Shown here in pieces: positions 8,534-16,809 of a DNA stretch of 64,000 nucleotides. Both the position numbers and the translations under genes were made by a program. The notes under the pieces were generated by a model. That model was not told where the DNA came from, did not search any database, and worked only from the letters and a program-made list of their open reading frames with translations. Each line of letters begins with the position of its first letter. The stretch's first letter is position 1. The stretch comes from an uncultured Planctomycetota bacterium (GTDB lineage: Bacteria; Planctomycetota; Phycisphaerae; Phycisphaerales; UBA5793). The stretch is from assembly GCA_900696685.1 (NCBI GenBank), contig CAADHA010000166.1, positions 18,934-82,933 of the forward strand. Direction: 5' to 3'.

Positions 8534-8605
8534 AGCGGGTGATGAGATTCGAACTCACGACTTTCACGTTGGCAACGTGACGCTCTACCACTGAGCTACA
8601 CCCGC
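8534..8605 (-). tRNA. tRNA-Gly (GCC)
   Basis: On the minus strand the sequence folds as a tRNA with a 7-bp acceptor stem (GCGGGTG / CACCCGC), D-arm GCTCAGTGGTAGAGC, anticodon loop TTGCCAA (anticodon GCC) and T-arm with GTTCGAATC. The discriminator base is U, as expected for glycine. No CCA is encoded. Confidence 0.95.
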
Positions 8606-8658
8606 GCAGCGAGCGGAGTATACCGCCTCATCGGGTTTTGACAAGCGCCCCTCGAGCG

Positions 8659-9603
8659 TCAGCGGGCGCCAGGCAGGCGCTCCACCTTTCCAAGATCGGT
8701 CAGTGCCGACTGGAGCCGACGCAGCAGCGCCGCCTCCGCCGGCGGATCACCAAACCGCCCAAGCCGCACGGCGGCGAAGACCGGTCCGGAGGCACTCTCC
8801 CGGTCGCCGACGATGACCAGGCGGCCCTCGGCGTCCGCGAGCGATCGAATCTCAAAGAGAGTCGCAAAGCGCCAGCGATCGACGCCGAGAATGGAGTAGC
8901 CGACAATGCCCTTCGTCGCCCCCGCCTGGGCGACGGATCCCTCCAGATCAACCCACCGACCCGAGATCGTGGCTCTCGTCCAATGCACGGGAAGTTGCGA
9001 TTCACCCGCATCTCCCGTCCCATCCCCGGTCCCATCGGTTGTCGGCCGCGAAAGTGCAGCGGCGACAACCTCTGCAAGCCTTACTTCCTCTCGCGGGTTG
9101 CCGTAGCGGCCGACCCGGACCTCGACGGCGGCTGGAATCGTTGTTCCGGACGGAAACCCGATGACCAGGAGGCGACCGATTGCCTCCTCCTGCCGCTTCA
9201 TGTTGCCGACTACGAAGCCCGGAAAGCAATCGGAGACCTCGAGCTCGATATCCTCGCGGCTGAGTGCTGTAACCGTCGTGGACAGAACACCTTGCGCAAC
9301 GATTGTGACGAGTCGGGCCTGGGCAGACTCCGGCGGAGGTGCCTGGTAGAAGTCGCGCTGCACCTGTGAGCATCCCCAAACACACAACGAACCGATGGCC
9401 CCAATAATGGCAGCCGCCTTTCCATGTCCAGGGCCGGAATGCCGATTAGAATCATGGATACCCCTCGCGGGGGAGCGGAGAGAGGGGAAGGCGACCGTCG
9501 CGCCAGGCCGTGCGATGGACGGAGTTGGTCTATTGCTTGAACGCACCCTGAAGATTCCTCCCGGCGTCGATCGAACGACTGTTCTCGGCTCCGCGGACCG
9601 CAA
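8659..9603 (-). CDS. Putative lipoprotein of unknown function (start uncertain)
   Basis: The frame is open to an ATG at 9603, but that start and a GTG at 9546 both overlap the divergent phoH gene. The likely mature protein begins at a lipobox-like cysteine (KAAAIIGAIGSLCVWGC, bases about 9370-9420), which looks like a genuine lipoprotein signal sequence without an obvious AUG in front of it. The mature part has two related halves, each containing a VGRYGNPREE / LGRFGDPPAE motif, suggesting an internal duplication of about 100 residues. Probably outer-envelope located. I do not recognise the family. The gene body is confident; the start may use a rare codon or hide a frameshift. Confidence 0.6.
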   Translation of the reverse strand: MRSAEPRTVVRSTPGGIFRVRSSNRPTPSIARPGATVAFPSLRSPARGIHDSNRHSGPGHGKAAAIIGAIGSLCVWGCSQVQRDFYQAPPPESAQARLVTIVAQGVLSTTVTALSREDIELEVSDCFPGFVVGNMKRQEEAIGRLLVIGFPSGTTIPAAVEVRVGRYGNPREEVRLAEVVAAALSRPTTDGTGDGTGDAGESQLPVHWTRATISGRWVDLEGSVAQAGATKGIVGYSILGVDRWRFATLFEIRSLADAEGRLVIVGDRESASGPVFAAVRLGRFGDPPAEAALLRRLQSALTDLGKVERLPGAR

Positions 9604-10591
9604 CCTGAAGATGATCCGCGAAGCGCTGGGGGTGTCGATCTCGGCGCAGAACGGCCGGATTGTCCTTCGCGGCGAGGAGGGGGCGGTGAATAAAGCCGCC
9701 GCCGTCTTCGAACACCTCGCCCGCCTGGCTCAGAGCCGGCAGACATTATCGCGTGAGCAGGTGCTCGAAGCCATTGTCTCGGCGCCTGAAACGCCGCGCG
9801 TCGATGAGACGCTTGTCGGCGACGACCTGCCGGCCTGGGAGGGGCTGATCAACGTCTACGCCTCCGGCCGGCCGGTGCGGCCCAAGACTCCCAACCAGGA
9901 CCTGTATCTCGAGGCGATTCGCACAAGCGATCTGGTCTTCGGCATCGGACCTGCGGGCACGGGCAAGACCTACCTCGCCGTCGCCGCCGCCGTCCACATG
10001 CTCAAGATCGGCCGCGTCAAGCGCCTCGTGCTGGCGCGCCCGGCTGTTGAGGCAGGCGAGCGGCTGGGCTTCCTCCCGGGCGATCTTCAGCAGAAGGTCA
10101 ATCCCTACCTCCGCCCGCTCTTCGATGCGCTCGGCGACATGCTCGACTACCAGTCTCTTCAGCGCTTCATCGCCAATGACGTCGTCGAGATCATTCCTCT
10201 GGCGTTCATGCGCGGCCGCACGCTCAACGACGCGGCGATCATCCTCGACGAAGCGCAGAACGCGACCATTTCGCAGATGATGATGTTTCTGACGCGCACG
10301 GGGCGCCGCAGCAAGTGCATCGTCAATGGCGACCCGAGCCAGGTGGATCTGGACGATCCGTCGCAGTCGGGACTGATCGACGCAGTTCGGCGCCTGCACC
10401 GCATCAAGGGAGTGGAGACGGCCGCGCTCGGGCCGGAGGATATCGTCCGACACCGCCTCGTGCAGCAGATCGTTGAGGCGTACGGATCACAGGCGGTCGA
10501 AGAGGCGGTACACCCGGCGCGCGCACGTTCGCCGCGCGCTGTGCGGTCCAGCGAGGCCCAGGGTCCGAAGGAAGGACAGGCGGCGCCATGA
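9515..10591 (+). CDS. phoH: PhoH-family ATPase
   Basis: 358 residues from the ATG at 9515. The N-terminal about 100 residues form a KH/PhoH-type RNA-binding-like segment (NLKMIREALGVSISAQNGRI). The P-loop domain has Walker A GPAGTGKTYLAV, then LARPAVEAGERLGFLPG and QKVNPYLRPL, Walker B IILDEAQNA and VNGDPSQ, all typical of PhoH. Such proteins are ATPases linked to RNA and ribosome metabolism. Its stop overlaps the next start by 4 bp (ATGA), so the two genes are coupled. In many bacteria phoH, the 7TM-HD gene and ybeY lie in this order; no ybeY follows here. Confidence 0.93.
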   Translation: MDGVGLLLERTLKIPPGVDRTTVLGSADRNLKMIREALGVSISAQNGRIVLRGEEGAVNKAAAVFEHLARLAQSRQTLSREQVLEAIVSAPETPRVDETLVGDDLPAWEGLINVYASGRPVRPKTPNQDLYLEAIRTSDLVFGIGPAGTGKTYLAVAAAVHMLKIGRVKRLVLARPAVEAGERLGFLPGDLQQKVNPYLRPLFDALGDMLDYQSLQRFIANDVVEIIPLAFMRGRTLNDAAIILDEAQNATISQMMMFLTRTGRRSKCIVNGDPSQVDLDDPSQSGLIDAVRRLHRIKGVETAALGPEDIVRHRLVQQIVEAYGSQAVEEAVHPARARSPRAVRSSEAQGPKEGQAAP

Positions 10592-12939
10592 CGCGCATCC
10601 CCAATGGCCGCTCGGGTCGGCGCAGCGGCCGCACGCCTCCGGGCCTGCGGCGCGAGGAGATTCGCCGCCTGGGTCCGTCGGAGCACCGGCGGCCGGCCCT
10701 GGCGTGGCGCGACCGGCCGGAGATTCTCTTCGCCCTGCTCGTGGCGGCGATCTTCGTGATCGGCGCGTCAAGCCTGATCATCTGGTCGCGGAGTCAATCC
10801 ATGCTGGCCGACGGCCAGATCATGCGCGACACGTTCGCCGCGCGCGTTACCTTCAACGTCTTCGACGAGAGCAGCACTCGCGCGCGCAAGGAAGTCGCCA
10901 TGCGCCAGGCGCCGCGCATCTACGTCGAGATCGAGAATACGACCGCGCCACTTCGCCAGTCGATCATCGGCCTGCCGAAGGCCGTCGCCGGCCGCGGCAC
11001 CCTCACCGAGGTCAATGAGACGCTGGTGAGATCATTCAACCTCACTCCCGATTCCCTCGCCGCCCTGCAGGGGTTCGTGGACGAATCGGGCGAGCCGACC
11101 GCCCAGTGGACGGCGCTGGTGGAGCAGTTCTTCTCGAGGGGCGTGTACCGAAGGCCCATCATCGAGTCCGACCGCTGGCAGCTCGAACCGACGCTCGGTC
11201 CGGTCCCGATCCGTCTGCGCCTCGTGGAAGGGGCCACGCGCACGGTGTCCGTGGGCGACTTCGTCGATGCGGAGGGAGACTGGTCGGAGGGCCTGCAGGG
11301 CGAGTTCGCGGCGATGTTCCCCCGTGCGCTGCAGCCCTGCATCATCCATCGGCTTCGAATGGAGCGCAGGCCGACGTTTCGGTTCGATGAGGCGGCGTCG
11401 GAGCAGGCGGCCCGGCAGGCGGCCGATGCTGTTCCTCCGCAGTTTGTCACGCACAAGCAGGGGGCGGTGCTCTACACGCGCGGCGACCGGCTCACCGCCG
11501 AACAGGTTCAACTCGTCGCCGCTGAGCATGCCGCCTACCGCGCGTTGTTGCGCGACTCGGATCAATGGTTGGCGCGGTGGACGGCCCGCCTGGGCATGCT
11601 CGGCCTGGTGGCGCTCATCGCCGGCGCACTGGCCTCGTATCTCTCGATCTTCCATTCGGGTGTGATTGCCCGGCCGCGGCATCTTCTGAGCATGGCGATT
11701 CTGAGCGTCGGCGCCCTGATGCTGACGGTGCTTGCGGCAAGGGCGATGCCCCAGGCCGTGGTCCTTGCGATCATCGCCCCCACGCTTCTGCTCACGGTCA
11801 TTGTGCACGTCGCCTTCGGCCGAACCATGGCCGTGGGCGTGAGCGCCATTCACTCGCTCCTGGTCTGCTTCGCGCTGGACCTGCGCGTCAGCGCGCTGAT
11901 TCTGCTGGTCGTCGGATCGTGCGTGGCCGTGGCGAGCCTTCAGGACATCCGCGATCGCCACACGCTGATTCGGGCCGGCGTGATGACCGGGGCCGTGGTC
12001 GGCGTCGGCGCGATTCTTCGCTCCATCTGGACGCTGCCCATGATCGACCCGTCCGCTTTCTGGCAGGCCGCGTTCTACGACGGCCTCTTTGCGGCCTCGG
12101 CCGGTGTGCTCGTCGGTGTCTTCTCGCTCGGCGTGCTCTCGACGGTCGAGCGGCTCTTTGACGTAACGACCGGCCTCACCCTCGTCGAACTGCGCGACCC
12201 CAAGCATCCGCTTCTGCGCGAACTTCACCAGCGAGCGCCGGGCACCTGGAACCATTCCTGGCAGGTTGCCACCATCGCCGAGACCGCGGCCGAGGCCATC
12301 GGCGCCAACTCGCTGCTCACCTACGTCGGCGCCCTCTACCACGACATCGGCAAGATGAACAAGCCGCAGTACTTCGTGGAGAACCAGGCCGACGGCCTCA
12401 ACCGCCACGAGAAACTCAGCCCCGCCATGAGCCTGCTGCTGATCGTCGGGCACGTGAAAGACGGCCTCGAAATGGCCCGCGAGTGGGGGCTGCCCAAGCC
12501 GCTTCACCACTTCATCGAGGCCCACCACGGCACCACGCTGGTTGAGTACTTCTACCAGGTCGCGCGTGAGCGCGCCGAGTCGGGACGCACCAACGATGAG
12601 GTTGAGGAGGTTGCCTACCGCTATCCCGGTCCGCGCCCGCGCACCAGGGAGGTCGCGATCATCATGCTCGCCGACGCGGCCGAGTCCGCCTCGCGGGCTC
12701 TCTCCGACTTCTCGCCCACGCGCATCGAGCAACTCGTCCGCAACCTCGGGCAGAAGCGGCTGCTCGATCACCAGTTCGATGAGTGCAACCTCACCCTGCG
12801 AGAACTGACGATCATCGAAGACTCGATCATCAAGTCGCTCTGCGCCATCCGCCACGCGCGCATCGTCTACCCCGCGGAGAAGGAGCGCGAGGCGCCGGAG
12901 CGCGAGCAACCTGCACCGCCCGCGGCGCAGCGGGCTTGA
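10588..12939 (+). CDS. 7TM-HD family protein (PgpH/YqfF-like cyclic-di-nucleotide phosphodiesterase)
   Basis: 783 residues. One transmembrane helix at about residues 47-67 is followed by an extracytoplasmic domain of about 260 residues, then a block of about seven membrane helices (about 330-515), then a cytoplasmic HD domain. HD ligands are visible in WNHSW (about residue 555), LYHDIGKMNKP (about 586), and HHGTT; ADAAES contributes the last aspartate. Relatives degrade c-di-AMP. The N-terminus has an Arg-rich leader of about 40 residues before the first helix. It is translationally coupled to phoH. The substrate is inferred from the family. Confidence 0.9.
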   Translation: MTRIPNGRSGRRSGRTPPGLRREEIRRLGPSEHRRPALAWRDRPEILFALLVAAIFVIGASSLIIWSRSQSMLADGQIMRDTFAARVTFNVFDESSTRARKEVAMRQAPRIYVEIENTTAPLRQSIIGLPKAVAGRGTLTEVNETLVRSFNLTPDSLAALQGFVDESGEPTAQWTALVEQFFSRGVYRRPIIESDRWQLEPTLGPVPIRLRLVEGATRTVSVGDFVDAEGDWSEGLQGEFAAMFPRALQPCIIHRLRMERRPTFRFDEAASEQAARQAADAVPPQFVTHKQGAVLYTRGDRLTAEQVQLVAAEHAAYRALLRDSDQWLARWTARLGMLGLVALIAGALASYLSIFHSGVIARPRHLLSMAILSVGALMLTVLAARAMPQAVVLAIIAPTLLLTVIVHVAFGRTMAVGVSAIHSLLVCFALDLRVSALILLVVGSCVAVASLQDIRDRHTLIRAGVMTGAVVGVGAILRSIWTLPMIDPSAFWQAAFYDGLFAASAGVLVGVFSLGVLSTVERLFDVTTGLTLVELRDPKHPLLRELHQRAPGTWNHSWQVATIAETAAEAIGANSLLTYVGALYHDIGKMNKPQYFVENQADGLNRHEKLSPAMSLLLIVGHVKDGLEMAREWGLPKPLHHFIEAHHGTTLVEYFYQVARERAESGRTNDEVEEVAYRYPGPRPRTREVAIIMLADAAESASRALSDFSPTRIEQLVRNLGQKRLLDHQFDECNLTLRELTIIEDSIIKSLCAIRHARIVYPAEKEREAPEREQPAPPAAQRA

Positions 12940-12993
12940 GGCGAAGACGCAAGCGGATCCGGAACGCCAGGAACCCAGGGCCGAACATGTGAA

Positions 12994-13797
12994 TCAGACG
13001 CGCTGTGTCTGCGCGTGGCGGACGGCGCTGCGGAACATCGCCAGCCCCAGAGGCGTGCTTGAGAGGATCGACGCGTCGAGCCGCGTCCAGCGCGGGTGCT
13101 GCGTCCACCTCGTGAAGCGCTCGGGGTGCGGCATGAGGCCAAAGACCACTCCGGTCGCGTCGCAGATGCCGGCGATGAGATTCATCGAGCCGTTGAGGTT
13201 GTGCCCTGCGGCATAGCGCATCGCCACACGATGCTCGCGCTCCAGCATGGCGAGCGTCTCATTCTCAGCGACGAACCGTCCTTCGCCGTGCGCGATGGGC
13301 AGGACCATCTCGCCTCGCACGCCCTCAAGGTTCTGCGTCCAGATGCAGGGGCACTGCGGCTCAATCTCGACCGCGACCCACTGGTCGATGAAGCGCCCGC
13401 CGGCGTTGTCGAGAAGCGTGACGCACTGGACCGGCGGCCGGTCGGCGGGCCATGCTTCGCCTCGCGCCGGGCCGGGCAGCAGTCCCATCTTGACGAGCGC
13501 CTGAAAGCCGTTGCACGGTGCAAAGATGGGAACGCCTCGCTCGATGGACCGCCTCAGCGCCGGATAGAGCCGTTCGCGCATGAGCAGCGCCTGGATCTTC
13601 CCCGCGGCCACGTCGTCGCCGTAACTGAAACCGCCCGGCAGGCCGAGCAGGTCATAGCCGTCGAGCAACTCCGGCCGCTCCATGAGCACGTTGAGATGAA
13701 TTGACTCCGTCGCCGCGCCGGCGCACTCAAAAGCGTGCGCCAGTTCGCGGTCGCAGTTCGTCCCGGCCGTGCGGATGATGAGTGTGCGAGGTGTCAT
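12994..13797 (-). CDS. purQ: Phosphoribosylformylglycinamidine synthase, glutaminase subunit
   Basis: 267 residues of the class I glutamine amidotransferase fold. It begins TLIIRTAGTNCDREL and contains LPGGFSYGDDVAAGK and the nucleophile elbow APCNGFQALVKMGLLPG (catalytic Cys), with a C-terminal GLMPHPER carrying the catalytic His of the triad. It supplies ammonia to PurL in the fourth step of purine synthesis. The length suits a stand-alone PurQ rather than the fused PurL form, although no purS or purL is adjacent. It lies 85 bp downstream of nuoG on the same strand. Confidence 0.92.
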   Translation of the reverse strand: MTPRTLIIRTAGTNCDRELAHAFECAGAATESIHLNVLMERPELLDGYDLLGLPGGFSYGDDVAAGKIQALLMRERLYPALRRSIERGVPIFAPCNGFQALVKMGLLPGPARGEAWPADRPPVQCVTLLDNAGGRFIDQWVAVEIEPQCPCIWTQNLEGVRGEMVLPIAHGEGRFVAENETLAMLEREHRVAMRYAAGHNLNGSMNLIAGICDATGVVFGLMPHPERFTRWTQHPRWTRLDASILSSTPLGLAMFRSAVRHAQTQRV

Positions 13798-13882
13798 GCG
13801 GTGTGGTGTCGTATCGCCTCGCGCGCCGCTGCGCGAAGCCTCCGGGTCGCGGCGAAACGAATCTTCGATGCCTCGCCCTCAA

Positions 13883-15562
13883 TCATAGTTCAACAAGTTC
13901 CATGTCGGACTCAATGAACGACCCCGCAGCGGGCGCCTGGACGTCGCGGATGAACTCCATCAGCCCGAGCGACGCAGCCATTTCCTCGCGCACCGCCGCC
14001 GCGTTGTAGCGAGGCGCACCGTGGCCGTTTGTCGAGGCTGCGCGGCGAGCGAGGAGGTCGGCGAAGATCTGCCCCTCGCTGCGGCTGCCTTCGACCGGCG
14101 GGATTGCCTGCTCAAACGCCTGGAGAAGTCCGTTCGCATTTTCAAATGTGCCCGATTTCTCCGCCCATGTCGCGCCGGGCAGAAGGACGTTCGCCTTGCC
14201 CGTCAGGTCATTGGGCAGCGTGTCGATGAGGAAGATGCACTTTCGGCTCAGGGCCTTGGCGAGGTCCTTGGTGACCCACTCGCTTGGATAGTTGCCCGTC
14301 AGGAGGACGACTTCGGCGTCCTTGATCGCCTCGAGCCACTTTGCGAACTCGAACGCCTCGGTCCCGTTGAGTCCCTTGAGCACGCGTCGCACTCCGCGCG
14401 CGTTGGGGGCCTTCTCGGCGCGGATCGTAAAGGCGTTGCGGTCCGCCGGCGAAGCGCCGGGCGGAAAGGTCCTGTCCTCGCCGTTCACCGGAACCGGCCC
14501 GACGCCGATGATCGGCCGAGACTGCTCGCCGCACGCCGCGCGGACCCATCTGGCCATGAGGTACGCTTCTTCGCACGAGAGCATGGGGCTGACGAGCGCG
14601 GCGACCTTGGCGCCCGCCTCGCGCGCCGCGGCAAGGCGCTCGTCGATCTCGTCATAGGCCGCGCTGAAGTTCGTCCCCACCTGTTCGCCGTACTGCAACC
14701 GGCGCGGCTCGGTCAGGCGCTGGTCGCTGTGGATGAACTTCCAGCCGTAGCGCACCTCGTCGCTGATCCACCACTTGTTGACGGAGAGATTGCGCCGCGG
14801 CTTGACGCGGTAGATGCGCCCCTGGTTGTGCTCGATGGAGATGTTGTCGCCCGAGGCCGTCAGCCCGTCGATGCTCGGGGTCTTCGTGAGCAGCCAGACG
14901 CGCTGCGTGAAGAGAAAGTCCTTGTCGAGAAGCGCGCCGACGGGGCAGATGTCCGCCACGTTGCCGCTGAGTTCGTTGTCCAGCGCCTTGCCCGGAAAGA
15001 GGTCGATCTGCTCGCTCGAACCGCGTCCCACCACGCACAGCTCCGCAGTCCCCGTCACCTCGCGCGTGAAGCGAACGCATCGGCTGCACATGATGCAGCG
15101 GTCGCTGTAAAGGTAAATGTGCGGCCCGACGTCCTTCTTGGGCTGCTTGATCTTGGCTTCCTCGAAGCGCGACTCGCCCCGGCCGTACTCGTACGAGTAG
15201 TCCTGGAGATAGCACTCGCCCGCCTGGTCGCAGATCGGGCAGTCCAGCGGGTGGTTGATCAGGAGATACTCCATCACCGCCTTCTGGTTGGCGATCGCCT
15301 TGGGGCTGTCAGTGCGGACGACCTGCCCGTCGCCGCAGGGGGTCTGGCAGGTGGGCAGGAGGCGCGGGATGGGTTCAAGTTCGCCGCTGCGGGGGTTTGG
15401 CGCCCACACTTCAGCGAGGCAGATGCGGCAGGACGCCACCACGCTCAGTCCCTCATGCCAGCAGTAGTGGGGAATCTCGAGGCCGTTGGCGAGCGCCACC
15501 TCGAGGATCGAGGGTGCGCCGGTGAACTCGCAGGGCTTGCCGTTGATCGTGATACGCGCCAT
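13883..15562 (-). CDS. nuoG: NADH-quinone oxidoreductase subunit G
   Basis: 559 residues. The N-terminal [2Fe-2S] domain has HYCWHEGLSVVASCRICL followed by LPTCQTP; then the His-Cys3 [4Fe-4S] motif (HPLDCPICDQAGEC) and a further cluster (CIMCSRCVRFTREV, DICPVGAL). The C-terminal molybdopterin-oxidoreductase-like domain carries LPGATWAEKSGTFEN. It is shorter than the 900-residue enterobacterial form and closer to the minimal form. It forms part of the peripheral arm of complex I. The partner nuoF lies 3 kb away with three unrelated genes between. No nuoE is visible. Confidence 0.93.
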   Translation of the reverse strand: MARITINGKPCEFTGAPSILEVALANGLEIPHYCWHEGLSVVASCRICLAEVWAPNPRSGELEPIPRLLPTCQTPCGDGQVVRTDSPKAIANQKAVMEYLLINHPLDCPICDQAGECYLQDYSYEYGRGESRFEEAKIKQPKKDVGPHIYLYSDRCIMCSRCVRFTREVTGTAELCVVGRGSSEQIDLFPGKALDNELSGNVADICPVGALLDKDFLFTQRVWLLTKTPSIDGLTASGDNISIEHNQGRIYRVKPRRNLSVNKWWISDEVRYGWKFIHSDQRLTEPRRLQYGEQVGTNFSAAYDEIDERLAAAREAGAKVAALVSPMLSCEEAYLMARWVRAACGEQSRPIIGVGPVPVNGEDRTFPPGASPADRNAFTIRAEKAPNARGVRRVLKGLNGTEAFEFAKWLEAIKDAEVVLLTGNYPSEWVTKDLAKALSRKCIFLIDTLPNDLTGKANVLLPGATWAEKSGTFENANGLLQAFEQAIPPVEGSRSEGQIFADLLARRAASTNGHGAPRYNAAAVREEMAASLGLMEFIRDVQAPAAGSFIESDMELVEL

Positions 15563-15724
15563 GGGTTGGAATCGTAGTCGCGATCATTCGCAGCCGCGCC
15601 AGGCTCCGGCATGAACCATCGGCGACACCACGCCAGACTCTGACCCCGGATGGACCCCGGCATGCAGACGGCGTCGCATGCGTCAGGTTCGGGCCTGCAC
15701 GCTTGTCCGCGCGTTCACTCGCCT

Positions 15725-16198
15725 TCACGACGGCGTCGCGTTGCGCTGAATGCGGATGGATTCGACGGGAATGAGCGGGCCGTGGTTGATGCCCGGGCAG
15801 GTCGTGCCCGCCCGCTGCCAGTCGCGCGGATGCCTCAGGTTCTCCGGCCAGAAGGGCCAGGTGCGGCACTGCATCGGCCGCGCGGCATACACGCGGCACA
15901 GAGCGCGGCCGGGCTGCGAATCCCGATCGAGGAAAACGCAGTCAAAGCCGTGCTTCGTGCGGACCTCCGTGAGCGAGCGACGGCCGTGCAGGATGCGAGT
16001 GAAATCGCGCTCGATTCCTTCCGCGGAGCTCCCCAGCAGAGCGGCGATGGCGCGAAGATCATCATTGCTCACCCAGACGAAGCCGGTCGGCCCGGTGCAG
16101 CAATGGCCGCATTGCGTGCATTCGAAGCGCAGGCCGTCCGAGTACCACTCGTCGGGCGTCGGCGGGTCTTCGCGGCCGGGGCCGGGGTCAATGGTCAT
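15725..16198 (-). CDS. YkgJ-family cysteine-cluster protein
   Basis: 157 residues with the family pattern FECTQCGHCCTGPTGFVW near the N-terminus, followed by CVFLD, CRVYAARPMQCRTWPFW and a final TTCPGI. These cysteines are the set thought to bind zinc or an iron-sulfur cluster. The start overlaps the nrdR stop by 4 bp (ATGA), so it is translated from the same mRNA. The biochemical role of the family is not established. Cytoplasmic. Confidence 0.85.
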   Translation of the reverse strand: MTIDPGPGREDPPTPDEWYSDGLRFECTQCGHCCTGPTGFVWVSNDDLRAIAALLGSSAEGIERDFTRILHGRRSLTEVRTKHGFDCVFLDRDSQPGRALCRVYAARPMQCRTWPFWPENLRHPRDWQRAGTTCPGINHGPLIPVESIRIQRNATPS

Positions 16199-16704
16199 GA
16201 GCCTGTGGGGAAGAGGTTGGCCTGGCCCGGCACGTCGGCCCGGGCCTGCTCGCGTACATCCTGGGCGGCGTCGATGAGTTGATCGAGGCCGTGAAACTCC
16301 TTGTAGACACTCACGAAGCGGACGTAGGCCACCTGGTTGAGTTTGCGCAATCGCTGGGCGACTCGCTCGCCGATGACCAGTGAGGGGACTTCTCGCTCAA
16401 ACTCGCGATGGAGTTCCTCGTCGATCTCCTCGACGACGCGCATCTTGGCTTCGGTGGCAATGGGGAGTTTGCCACAGGCGGCCTCGATGCCGGCCAGGAT
16501 CTTCTGGGGGTCGAAGGCCTGGCGCGTGCCGTCTCGCTTGACAACCACGAGGCGGCCGGCGGCCTCGACTCTCTCATAGGTGGTAAAGCGCTTGCCGCAG
16601 CGGTTGCAGATGCGGCGGCGGCGGATCGCCTTGCCGCCTTCGCTGGCGCGGCTGTCGATCACCCGGTCGTCATTGGCGGCACAGGCGGGACAAATCACTT
16701 TCAC
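16195..16704 (-). CDS. nrdR: Transcriptional repressor NrdR
   Basis: 169 residues. A zinc ribbon (CPAC ... CNRCGKRFTTYERV) is followed by the ATP-cone domain (VVVKRDGTRQAFDPQKIL) and the conserved helical end (VAYVRFVSVYKEF). NrdR senses ATP/dATP and represses ribonucleotide reductase genes. The about 20-residue C-terminal tail after QLIDAAQ is slightly long. No nrd genes are in this window. An inverted repeat just upstream (16741-16759) may be a self-operator. Confidence 0.95.
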   Translation of the reverse strand: MKVICPACAANDDRVIDSRASEGGKAIRRRRICNRCGKRFTTYERVEAAGRLVVVKRDGTRQAFDPQKILAGIEAACGKLPIATEAKMRVVEEIDEELHREFEREVPSLVIGERVAQRLRKLNQVAYVRFVSVYKEFHGLDQLIDAAQDVREQARADVPGQANLFPTGS

Positions 16705-16740
16705 GCCTCCGAGGGCACATCTGGTGGAGAGTCACCTTGA

Positions 16741-16759
16741 GACCACGTATGTTGTGGTC
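16741..16759. promoter_or_regulatory. Inverted repeat upstream of nrdR
   Basis: GACCAC and GTGGTC flank a 7-nt AT-richer centre, 37 bp before the nrdR ATG. The layout loosely resembles a single NrdR box (C..AT..G core), which could allow autoregulation, but NrdR sites normally occur in pairs and only one is seen. Confidence 0.3.
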
Positions 16760-16809
16760 CTCGCGCGCTGGAGTCAACCACGCCGCCTGTCGCCTCCGCA
16801 GGTAAGACT

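Noticed and set aside
11032..12909. A long open frame antisense to the 7TM-HD gene
   Set aside because: Composition is dominated by Arg, Gly, His and Ala typical of antisense frames in GC-rich DNA; the plus-strand gene has clear HD motifs.
14021..15577. A 518-residue frame antisense to nuoG
   Set aside because: It mirrors nuoG almost exactly and has no motif; nuoG has complete Fe-S motifs.
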